The notes under the pieces are model-generated. The model had not been told where the DNA came from, did no database searches, and saw nothing but the letters and a program-made list of their open reading frames with translations. From contig BMAT01012738.1 in assembly GCA_019649035.1 (NCBI GenBank), positions 41,334-88,565 of the forward strand: DNA of 47,232 nt, written 5' to 3'. The position numbers and the translations under genes were made by a program. Source of the DNA: Elysia marginata (taxonomy: Eukaryota; Mollusca; Gastropoda; Plakobranchidae). Positions 11,336 through 22,800 of this stretch are shown in pieces (position 1 is the stretch's first letter; every line of letters starts with the position of its first letter).

Positions 11336-12900
11336 ACGTATTATTTATAGTGGAACAAAGTAGAGGCAGCCACCGTGTAATTAAATGATTGAAAGATTTT
11401 AAATATATGAATTAACAGGGGAGAGAAGTACCCTTTTAGTGGAAATGCCTAAATGTTTACCTTTCACATGATTTGAAGCTTCGGCACCCACCGCCTTGCC
11501 ACTGAGAGAAACATAGCTTGGACCATGTCATCACTACGCTCCTTAATTGGTGTGACTGAGGTTCTCATCATCTAAAGTAGGATTTTAATTATGAATAATT
11601 CTTGTTTGATGGATTTGATGCTGGATTAAGACTGCGTCTTTCGTTGTCAGATATAATCGTTTTTCTAAAGAGCTATTTTCAGTTAAAGCCACCAATAATG
11701 ACCAAATATTCAGCCTTTAATTTGTCTTCCTTGGGTCTGAGCACAGTATTTCTAGATTGGTTACTCTCATAATTGACTTTGTTTATATGATGTGTAGATA
11801 GCCCTTTGGATCATTTGGAAAATTTCTTTCAGTGAATACTTCCTCCCCACATTGATGACCTTGCCATACTGTTTAACCCATCAGAAATTTTTGTCCCCCG
11901 AAACTTTTTCTTCCGAGGACATTCAAAGTGCAGTATCTTCCATCAGGTTTTCACTGCAGTTTGTGCACTTTGATTGCCCGGGCAGTTTTGATGGCTCACA
12001 CTCTTCGTTCATATTGATCAAGAGCTTAATGCCATTGTTTCATTTATTTATATACCTCCCCATTACTGCAGCGAAGTTGGAATTCTTCTTATCCTTTTTA
12101 TACTTTGCATCTCAAACGTTATTTAACACTCCATCTCGTTTCTCATCTGAAGTGAATCTGAGTCTACCCTGGTCTGTGTTTGGCTTGGTGAAGTTTTAAC
12201 TTACTTAGGCGAAGAATTTCCTCGGGTTACTGTTTATAACTGAGTTTCTTAAGAACAGCTTTACATCTAACCGAGTCCTCTGTTGCTCTGTTTTTAAGCA
12301 TTGAAGCTCACCAATCGCGAATATGATAAAACTTTTGCTTCTTCGAATTGTATCTTCAAACTCTGTCGTTTTGCCCTTTGAGGCAATTACAACCGTCTCC
12401 TGTTTATCTTTTTTTTTCTAATCGAAATTACTGCAAAATTCCTATAGGAAGTAATATTCCTGATAGTTTAACCATGAGCTCAGTTAAATGCCATCCCTTA
12501 ATCTTACTTTCACCTGCCATAAGCCTCTGCAACTTTTTCTTCCAGTTCTATCAATTTTTGTTTGCATATCCATGTCGTGATTATGCCCACCAACTTTTCA
12601 GTAATCTTTCTGCACGAAAGATTGCAATAGCACTGAATGGACAAAATATGTTGGTCTTCACTATCCTGTGTAGTCATTTCTTTTTTTGCCTAATTGATTT
12701 CTTTGGCATTTGGCATGACACCAACGAGTGCAGATGTTGCAGCACATAGCCTTTTGACCCTCCTTACGTGGATGTTTGTAATCTATGCAAGTGTTTGACG
12801 ACCCGAACCGAACATCTTTTGTTCACTTTTGTTCCAGTCTGACATTGTTTGGGAAGTCAAAACAGCTTGATATCAAGATACTAGGCCTATAGCAGTATGT
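11336..12900. other. Intergenic region, no gene recognised
   Basis: Long open frames on the plus strand (11852-12199 and 12348-12749) have low-complexity composition rich in Phe, Ser, Leu and Cys and match nothing I know. The minus strand has short broken frames that could be retroelement debris, but I could not identify them. A palindromic repeat lies at 11917-11990. Confidence 0.5.
11917..11990. repeat. Small palindromic repeat, copy 1
   Basis: ATTCAAAGTGCAGTATCT (11921-11938) is followed about 27 bases later by GCACTTTGATTGCCCGGGCA (11965-11984), which is partly its reverse complement. The same arms occur at 29899-29983, where the palindrome is better preserved. Confidence 0.65.
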
Positions 12901-13440
12901 TTATGATGTTATTAATTTCGGAGAATAGGGTTTATGCGCTACGGGCCCGTCCGCTGCGACGTTGACTGACGTCTCTGCCTTGACTGATCTGTATATTGCT
13001 GTCGTCAGGTGCTTCCAGTCGGATCTGTTCTTTGCTATGTCGCGAAGGTGGTTACGGTCTTTAATTGAATGTAATCTAGTTGGTCGTCGTAGTGTAGCCA
13101 CAATTGGTCGGCCTCGTCGTTTGCTTCCCTCCGTCTTGAAGTGTTTAGTCATTGCAACGTTGGGTGGCGCATTGATGACCTGTCTTGAAATATGACCGAA
13201 AAGTCGCCATCGTGCTTCGAGATTGGTTAAAGATATGGGAGTTTCACCTGTTTTCTGATAGAGCACATTGTTTTTTTTATAACTGTGGGATATTTGATGT
13301 TGAGGATTGTTTTTAATTGCCTGCGGTGGAAAGTGTTTAATTTGTGTTCTTCTTGCTATGTCAGAGACCATGTGCCGCAGTTATACAGAAGTATTGACTT
13401 CACGAATGCCTATCTAAAAATAGTTGGCCCGTTAGCAAAC
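12901..13440 (-). mobile_element. C-terminal fragment of a non-LTR retrotransposon
   Basis: The minus strand encodes SILLYNCGTWSLT, LNTFHRRQLKTILNIKYP, then (after a frameshift at a run of A) ETPISLTNLEARWRLFGHIS, RRGRPIV, LRDIAKNRSDWKHLTTAI. This is the usual C-terminal tail after the reverse transcriptase in many LINE polyproteins (LYGCETW-like, RWLGH-like, GRP and A-DR--W motifs). The fragment has a stop and a frameshift. It differs from the RTE element at 7041-10575, so it is a separate insertion. Confidence 0.78.
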
Positions 13441-13441
13441 C

Positions 13442-13890
13442 GTCTGCTGTAATACCCACGCTAGTATTACTGTTATTACGTCATATGTTATTGCCTGGGC
13501 GCAGGAGCTTGTAGGTTTGTGTGATCTTTTGAAGGGAGGTGGCCTTTTTTAGGCCGATGAGGTCGTAAGCCCTGATTGAAACAGATTCAGATTTGTTTGA
13601 ACCGTTTTGGCATTTCGGTTCATTGACTAGGATTGAGCGCACACCGTTTATTTCACTTTAAATTACGCGTCTCAAGCAATTCTAAGTACATGATACATTG
13701 TATTAGCCGCGAGTCTCTTCATTTGATTTTATTCATATTCGCTTGTCACAACGAGGCAAAATACACTCTTCCTAGTGAAAACCGGAGGTTACCGATAAGT
13801 GCCGATTGTGAGGGGGTATGTGGGCCAGCGCTAAGTTTGTTTACAAGATGTCCGACGGTGCTGCTCTGTTTTTCGTTTGAATGGATAACA
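13442..13890 (+). promoter_or_regulatory. Putative ALMS1 promoter and 5' leader with upstream ATGs
   Basis: This is the region just upstream of the proposed ALMS1 start, locally richer in CG dinucleotides than its surroundings. An upstream ORF starts at 13818 or 13848 (same frame) and stops at 13880. A second out-of-frame ATG lies at 13881. No TATA box was identified with confidence. Because SUPV3L1 points the other way and seems to have a 5' UTR intron, a shared promoter is possible but unproven. Confidence 0.35.
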
Positions 13891-16800
13891 ATGAATTCCA
13901 AGGTAACTTTTAAATAAAATAACTGTTCTGTCACAATGAATATTTGAAATGATCGAAATAAAGTTAAAAAACTACACTTCATAATCATTGGATTTTTGTA
14001 GAGTTCGTACTGAGAATTAGTCTCAGCTGGTTGCTGTGGGCAAAACTATTTCGGAGCGTGCCCAATCATGCTTTCATTTTCATTCAATCGCTAGATTTTA
14101 GAGCTCTATACTCAAGATACTCTAGATCTAGATCTATTCTGGATCCTCTACTTAGATCTAGATCTACATCAAATTGTTTTATTTACCTGTGCTTTCTACT
14201 CATTTTATGACTCTGTTTGGTTAGATGATTAGATAACATTTTTTTTGTTAGTTCATACTTCATGCTGTACCGTACTGGTATGATAATTGTCAAAGCAATA
14301 ATATCTGCCTTTTATGTGTGGTTAGAAATCTTTGACTGATTTTGAGTTTTTAGAAGGTAGGCATGCTGGAAGTAAAATTATCAGAACATTTCTAAACCCT
14401 CCGCTCCAAAGAGTCGCTAGGGAGCACTTCCCCATTCACAGTCCATATATATATGGGACTGTCCAGCATCACCGTGGGGCCAAAAAATGTTAAAAGCCCA
14501 GTCTCGGGCTATGGTGACTTCTTAGTTCTTTAATCGCTATTCTATTCTAGGGTCAAACATTGTTCCAAGGGAAGAAATATAACAAAAGGAGAGGATTGGA
14601 GAGATAGCGAGAATGATGGAGAAAAAGACTTTAAGAGAAAGAAAAAAGGGGGAGGGGCTTACAGGCCAGGTTTGAGGGTTTGAGCTAGACTTGAGAGTAA
14701 GAAGATTGATTCCTTTCTACATCAAATCGTTATTATATAAACCAATTTAATTAACTTAAATTACTATCTAGGTCCACACATCATCATGTTTGTTAATACA
14801 GTGAAGACTTTGCTTCTTTTGCCATTCTTGGAACATGGTATTGTGAAATTTTATCATGCCAATACAAACTTGCATTTAAAACTAGATCTAGATCTATCTG
14901 ATCATAAAAATATAAAACATTTGAACGGTAATACATGTAGTTGAAAGTGAACACTTGATCCGATTACCATTTGCGCATCAAGAATATATGGCACTCTTGA
15001 GCAATTGTGGTCCCTCAAGACTTTGCCAGGTTGATAGAAATATAGTGGCTAACTACTGTTTTTAAAAATGGTGGGATAGACATGTGATAGAATTATCAAA
15101 CTTACAAATAATATAGCTTGTTTTCAAGGGTTCATTTTTACTGTTTTAGGTACTCTTGAACAGTTGTGGTCCCTTGAAAATTTGCCAGTTTGTTAAAAAT
15201 ATATATTTTAATATATATCAATGGGACTGTGTAAAAAAAAAGCCAGATTTATAAGTCAGTGTCAAAAAGACATTTTTGTTTTTATATAAAGATTTTGTCT
15301 TTGATAATTATGTATTTGCCCATTTCTTATTAAAATGAACAAGCCATAATATATCATTTGTAACTTGTACTGAGAAGTTGTAAGCTTGATAATTGTATAT
15401 GACCTGTTATTGTTAAAGTACTGAATCAATGACAATACCGGATGATCAACATTTAAATAAAAAATTAATTTTAATTGGATTATTGCCTATCAGTGTGAAT
15501 GGGATGCAGAGTAATGTTCCCAAATGTGGTGTTTAGTAATACTTTTTGTGAGAAATATTCATGATACTTTGCCATGTATCTGATGTTGCTTGTCGTATCT
15601 CAGCCAGCCTGTACAAAAATATCATATATGAACAGAAGCAATGATCTCTAAGCGCTATGTGGAGCACAAAGCTATGACTACTGAAAAAAGTTGAATACAT
15701 GTTTCAAACTTGTAAAGTACACAAGATATAAAGTATACATAAATTAATTTCATAAGCTGCTCAAAAATCAGAAAAATTAAACCATTTCAAATACTAACCC
15801 ATACCATAAAGAAAATTGATAAAATATTGCACAGTGAAGTCATGAAAAAATTTTGAAAGCATGTCATGCAGAAGAAAATGATTTCCAGGATGATACTGCA
15901 CTGATGTCAAATATGCTTGAGGCCCAAGGTTCTCTGAGCGGGCTGCTAAAAGTCGGCTAATTTTTATTAAAAAAACTCTATGCATAGACAGCAGAGTGTG
16001 ATGAACTGCTGGTGCAGCAGTCAGTTTTAATTATTGCATTTGCATATAGTTAATTGCGCCCTTTCCGCAGTGCATCAGTATACTTTGTTATTTTCTTTTG
16101 TCTCACAAGCTTAAATTGTACTGATGATACAAGTCTTGAGAGTATTTTATAACATATTGGTTTTTAACATCAATAAATCCAATGCTTTTTGTTTATATGT
16201 TAGAATGAAATGGAACTTTTCTGTTTTCAAAATTTATGAAATGTTGACACAGTAAAAAATTTCTGCACTAAAGTTGTTTTTTTACCCCAAAACAACCTTT
16301 TCAGATCCTTTTTAGTCCTTAAGATTTTTATAATATATGGTTATTTTGCACTCCTAACACTACAGTAACAGTAGAATTAATTGAACATGCTCTATACCTG
16401 GTAATCAGATCAACTTATTAATAATTTCCAGGCACCTAATTACATTCTTAGCCTTTATTTCTTTTCTCTGTAGGAAGAAAGCTTTGATGAACCATTTGGG
16501 GAAGGTGTTAAAAGTGGCTTTGAGATGATGCAGCATCTCATAAATGAGATGGATAAATCTAGCCAGCGCATTGATGAGTTCAATACAGATGAGGTATGCC
16601 GTCAAAACAGAGACTAGAGATATATCATATGTCTAGGTCGTCAAAGAACAGTTTGGGATATCATAAATATGTTTTTTACTCTATTCCATTTCTAATGCTA
16701 TCCTACTTTTTAGAAACCCATTATCTTCATATACACTTTTGAGATTATGTCAAATATGCCTTGATTCTTTTCAAATTTTAATTTTAAGAACATATTGAAG

Positions 16801-19800
16801 ACCTACTTTAAGATAACAACTATTGTGTAGGTTGTAATAATTAAATTACTAACGCTACTCAAAGGAAAGTTAAAATACTTTGAAATCTGCGCTCTTTTTG
16901 CTGCTGCTCGTCAAGAGAAACGCAACCTCTAAGCCTCTGCTGCAGTAAAAATGGTTGGCCTAAGATCCAAACTTGCACATTTTGAAGCCTTCAAATGAGT
17001 TTACCAACATTTGTATTTTTTACTTAAATTATTCAGTTTTATTCGTCTTTTTTAACTGCTGATGTAGAAAATAGTGAAAGTATTTAAAAAGTATCACCAT
17101 TAATATCGGTCATTTTTTATAGATATTGTTTGAGCTAGAGATCAAACAAGCATGTGCCCACCCAGTCCAACTGCGTTACAATATTACATCACATTTACCA
17201 ACATTGTTGAATTAGATTAATTTGTTTCAACATGTTTTTTTTTTCCAAATGAATTTTTAGTTTGGAGCTGCTGCAAGAAGTTCTCCCAGTGAAAAACATC
17301 GCATTGACTTGCTTTACGATGAGGCATGGAAATCAGAGGATTCTGATGGTAACTTGTCTTGTTCATACAATTTAAGCAGCTTTGATTTTGAATTTTGAAA
17401 GAGCATATAGCATAAAGCAGTAAAATTTGCCTTTCCCTGTCTTTGATCATGTGATTCTTTATATTTAATGTTTTTTTAATGAAGATCTTGCGACTATTGT
17501 ACTTGAGTTCAGAAAATGTAAATAGATTGTTAGTTTTTAAAAAAACCTAAAAAGTTGTGCCTGCAATAGCAAGCTTGCACTTGGTGTTGTTTTTGTTCAA
17601 ATTACCAATTTCTCTGAGGAGTTCACAAAATAGATAAGCTGGAATCATTTTGCTTGTTTCCTCAGCTGCTAGTCTGAAGGAGATTCCTGTAGATTTCTTT
17701 GATAAAGCAGTTGGGGACAGTGGGTGTGAAGATGCTGTGACGAGCGCTATAGCTGAGGTTTCTAAAGATTTTCTAGCTGGATTGAGAGCGTGTACTACCC
17801 GTAATCAGAATGGAGATAGTGATGAATCACACCTTTCTTCTGACACAGATTTTAAGCTCATCAAAGGCATGCCTGCATATGCTCGATATCCAGAGACTAC
17901 CACGGGGCTCTCAGACACCGACTGGAACCCATACGGTACTGAGTCAGATACAAATGTGTCTCCTCGCATACCTTCACAAGAAACACCAGGCAGTAAAGCG
18001 TCAAATTCTAAGCTGGCTGCTATGATATCATTTAATCCTCCCCTTCACAGTACAGATTTGGAAGCTGTAACACCATCTTTTGCCATTGGCAGCATCCCAA
18101 ATACTTGCACTAGGAAGCAAGGCCTTCATGATATTTCAGAACAGGATAAATTTGTATCTTGGAAGCCAGATGTGACAGCAGATTTTTCAAGTATATCACA
18201 CGTCTCAGATCAGACATTCAATTCTCATAAAGCTCCACAGCAGCCTGTTAAGCTCTCTGACTTAAACAAAACAATGAGAGGCAATGAGTTAGAAGACTTT
18301 GGAAAGAGCAACAGAGATATGGATGTTCATAAACCACAGAGGGAACCCGTTGATAAACATTCATCTTCAGCCGCAACTTCTACAAATTTATCAGAATTCA
18401 AAACTCTTAAAGGCTCCTATATTTCTGTTATGGATCGAGCAAAAATGATAGGAGTACCAGAGGACATTATTGATGGAAAAGCCAATGTCCTGGATAACTT
18501 GCAAGATAGCAAGGTTAGTAAGCAAGTTGATGCTTGCAACCCCAGACCTCAAGCGTTAGAACAAGGGGATACGTCTGATGACGATTTACTAGGCCAAAAA
18601 GTGAAGAAAGTCTTGCAAGAGACAAAATACTTAGAAGGAGATCAAAGCAGCAAAAGAACTATAAATGAGGTTGCCATTGACTATAGAAGTCTTCAGAAAG
18701 ATTTGCAAGAGATCCAGGAAAGTCTTAATCAAAATCTTGGTCCAGGCCCCATCTCCTCAGTTGCAACCAACGAGTTTGAAAAGAATGTTAGCAAAAGCAC
18801 CCCTCCTTCATCTGATAATGATGGAGATATCATTCCTAGTACAACCACTACACCAGACCGTAAAAAAAATAGAATGGCTTGGGATTTTGTAGGAGACCTA
18901 GCAAGTGGGCAAATTGGTAATCAAATGGAGGAAGTCTCTCTCAATACATTTCGAAATTCCTCCAGCTCTCAGAGGCCATCTTCAGGAAAACAGTCCTATA
19001 ATTCAGACGGTGACGAGACTCGTACATCAGGAAGCAGCGACAAGATGGATGATCATGCTGCTGCCGATCAGGCTCTGGCTGAAATGTCTGCTGTTCTAAG
19101 ACCTCATCGACAGCTATTAGTGACAGCAACTGAAAGTGGCACGGCCAATGGGATTAGCTCTGCTCAAGATGTAGATGAGATGCTCTCTAACTTTCGAGAC
19201 CAACGTAGAGAGCTTGAGTCTCGCTATCAGCAGCTTAGTAATCCAGGCCTGGCTGACAAAGTTTTTCGCATTCTCACCAATCAGGATCCAGAGGCTCAGG
19301 CAGACGGAATCCTTTCTCAGGTTAATGCCCAAGAAAGGGAAGAGCGGGCAAGGTATGCATACAGCCTTCACAACAATTACAACTTAAATTTTTCAACAGA
19401 TACCGACAATATGAACACAACAAATCAAAGTTTTTCCCTGCCAGATGATGTCCGGAGAAGGCTAGATTTATCAGGATTGAGCTCTGCGGACGCTAGTAAG
19501 GTGGCTGACAAGTCATCTTTTGTTTTGCCAAGCACTAAAGGTTTTGCTGCTTTTGATGGCATGACCAAATTTCTTTCTTCTCAAATGGAAAAAGTTTCTG
19601 AGAAAACGTTCAATCATAGCCTTGAGATGCGCATCCCACCTCAGGTTGCCACTTGCTATCCTTTGTTTGCTGACCATAAAGGGAAAGATCAGGAAAAGGG
19701 AGAAGAAAGAGGCGTAGCAGGCGTACCTTCAGCAAATGAACAGCAGACAGAAAATCTTTTTAGTGGGTGAGTTTAAGTCAAATTGAATTGACTTTTGCTT

Positions 19801-22800
19801 CGTTTTTATCTTTCTCTTCAAAGCTCAGATACTTTATAAAAAGAGATAAATTAGAGTCAGTGAATGTCAGTAACAAAACCAATTTATGTAGAGTGTTTTA
19901 CCGTTGGTCTTGGAATAGGTTTGTTTGTAACACAGAAAAAGAAGGCTTAGATGCTCTTTTGAGCTGAAGGTTATTATATTATCTTTATTGAAAGATGAGT
20001 CATAAAATGGTCTGATATTTGTTAATTGAGAATCAACCCTGTATGATAAAGTCTATAAGTTTCTGTGTTCAACACAAATGCATGAGGATTCCAATTCTCT
20101 TTTGCTTCTTATGATAACTGTTTGCATTTTTTTTTATCTTAAACAGTCTCCCTGAAGAAGAACCCACTGCAACAAGCAGCCCTGTAGAGGCTTTCACAGG
20201 TACCACATTTTTAGGATATTTTTTACTTTAATAAATTGATGTACGGTTTTATTACTTTTTTACATTTTTGTATACTTTGTATTTACATATCACTAAATTT
20301 CAAAGAGGTTAAAAATTTTTTGAGTAAGGGTAATAAGGGTGCAAAGGTTTGTAATTGTTTCTGTGTATAATAACGTTTTTACAACTTCTTGATTGCCTTA
20401 TTGAAAAATAATTTCTATGCCAGTTTAAAAAGTATTTTGTTTTTTTTTACTCTCAAAGCTATATAGGTATTTTAAATAGGGATCCAATTATATCTGCCTA
20501 AGCAACTTAAACTTCTCAATAACAAACACTTCCTTTCTTTGGTTGATACTGGATCTAAAAATGAGTTGTGCCAGTCTAGTATTTTCATCCAATCAGTTGT
20601 TCTATGTTAAAGATCTAATTACACAATGTACTTATGTGATAATCATTTCTCGAGCATAAATTTTGCTTTAAAAAGGTGTAAGAAAGTTACAAGTGGTATG
20701 AATGGAGCGTAAATAGATTCTCATTAAAAAAAGACTTGCTCAATAAGAAGAGAGTAGGATTATCACTTGGGTCTAAACTGCACAGATTGTTTCAGCACTT
20801 GATAAATAAAAAGCTCTTCCTCAAGAGACTTTGTAAAGAAGAACATTCATTGAACACAATAACATAAACTTTGATTATCAATATGATGCTATTATGATGC
20901 TATGGAGAGAGAAAGTTTTTGGTTGATATCATTAGTTATGGAATTTGAATGTGTTTACTTAAAAAAAAAAGAAGTTAACCTTTTAAACCATTTTAGATTT
21001 TCATTGGAACTTTTACTTTTGATAGAAAAGTGAATGTGAAAGGTTAAATACTTCAACTCTTAGTAATTCTAGGATATACTGCAAAGCATAATTGGTTATT
21101 GCTATCAGCAGATGAGCACAAAGATGGAAGCAATAATCACCACTCTTCACCAGAAGATTCTGATTCAAGTTCAGGAAAACGAAAGGAAAAGTACAGACCA
21201 TATAGGTATTATTATAATTATGTTACAGTGGAGCATGATTGGTTTTTTTTCAACGCCAATACCTCGAAATCACAAATTTGTCAAACTACTGTTTTTCCTG
21301 CCAGTCTCCTTTTTAAGCTCTTACTTCTTAGGGCTTCTAATGGATCATCAAACATGTTCAAACTATTATCACTGATCCCTCTAACTGGTAACACCTCAAA
21401 TCACCTCAAACATGTTTACACCATAGAGAAGTGAACACTCGACAGCCAACCTATTGTCTCTCTCAACCGCCTGTGTGCTATATTAAATCTAACAATGCCA
21501 CCGACTTTCTATGTTTCCACCTAGAGACAGCCCCATACACCTGTTTAAACGCACTAGCTTCCGCACTTATTGCCTCGAACACCAGCAAGTCACACATCCA
21601 AGCAGTCTCTTCCCCCAAACAGCCACCTCACCTTACTCTATGTAAATACAGTCATATCTTTCAACACACAGTGGTAGGCTAAACTACCTAGTAAGATATT
21701 TAAGACAGCATTGTCTCGCCAATCATTCACTCTCAGTTAGACATCCTCTTCCCCTTCTCCCTCACCCCACCCACATGTAGGCATTAGGCAGTGCGAAGAC
21801 ATTAGCAGATAGGCTCTTTGTTTTTGTTTTTTTTTTTTGTTTTTTTTTTTTGAGTGAGATGATGGAGCACCACACGGTAAGGGGTTGGAGGTCTATAGAC
21901 CTAGCAAAATTAAGTAGGTACTTACACTCGCTCCCTTTGAAGAAGCATCTTTAAAGGTTTAAATCNNNNNNNNNNNNNNNNNNNNNNNNNNNNNNNNNNN
22001 NNNNNNNNNNNNNNNNNNNNNNNNNNNNNNNNNNNNNNNNNNNNNNNNNNNNNNNNNNNNNNNNNNNNNNNNNNNNNNNNNNNNNNNNNNNNNNNNNNNN
22101 NNNNNNNNNNNNNNNNNNNNNNNNNNNNNNNNNNNNNNNNNNNNNNNNNNNNNNNNNNNNNNNNNNNNNNNNNNNNNNNNNNNNNNNNNNNNNNNNNNNN
22201 NNNNNNNNNNNNNNNNNNNNNNNNNNNNNNNNNNNNNNNNNTACTATTGAAAGCACTCATATCGGTACAAGATTGTTTTTGTTAAAAAAGATTTATCCTT
22301 ATTTCAAAAAATAAAATGCATTTTACTTATTGTTTTGAAATGAAAACCTCTGTTCAAGAAATGGTAATGCAGGTTTGAAGGTTTTAGTGTTAGTTGTTAG
22401 TTTTTCTTTGAAAAAGTTTTATTTATTAACGTATTTGATTTCATAGGGCTTAATTGTTTAACAACCACATTTATAAACATATGCATAGCTCATTCAGGAT
22501 AAGCAAACCCTGTGTAGGCCTTGGTTTTCTGTTCACCTAACTTGTTAGTGTTGCTCCACACATGCAGTTCTTTGTTTACACATATTATTTTGCCTGAATC
22601 TCGCATGCTAAACCCCTTGGTCGGTTCTTGAAACAATTTTCGTTCTCAAAACAAGACATATCAGTGCTTCAAATTACATTGTGCATAGCGCAAGATGATG
22701 GGTCTCAGACTTTTATTAGGTGTTAAGCTTATTTGTTAAATCTGACAATCAGAGTACATATGAGACTGTGATAAAACTTTGTAAATCTGTCCGTTGCAAT

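Noticed and set aside
11852..12199. Open frame of 115 codons on the plus strand
   Set aside because: It overlaps a palindromic repeat and has no recognisable protein features.
12348..12749. Open frame of 133 codons on the plus strand
   Set aside because: Its composition is low-complexity (Phe, Ser, Cys, Leu), with no motif and no splice context; it lies among repeat debris.
14441..14463. Short palindrome CAGTCC...GGACTG
   Set aside because: A six-base stem around an AT run is too short to support an element or RNA gene.
16405..16605. Minus-strand open frame of 66 codons
   Set aside because: It is antisense to ALMS1 exon 2, which has proper splice borders and fits the phase of its neighbours.
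19767..19967. Open frame after ALMS1 exon 4
   Set aside because: It starts in the intron just past a good GTGAGT donor and has no conserved features.
21922..22260. Open frames spanning the N run
   Set aside because: They are translations of assembly gap characters and carry no information.
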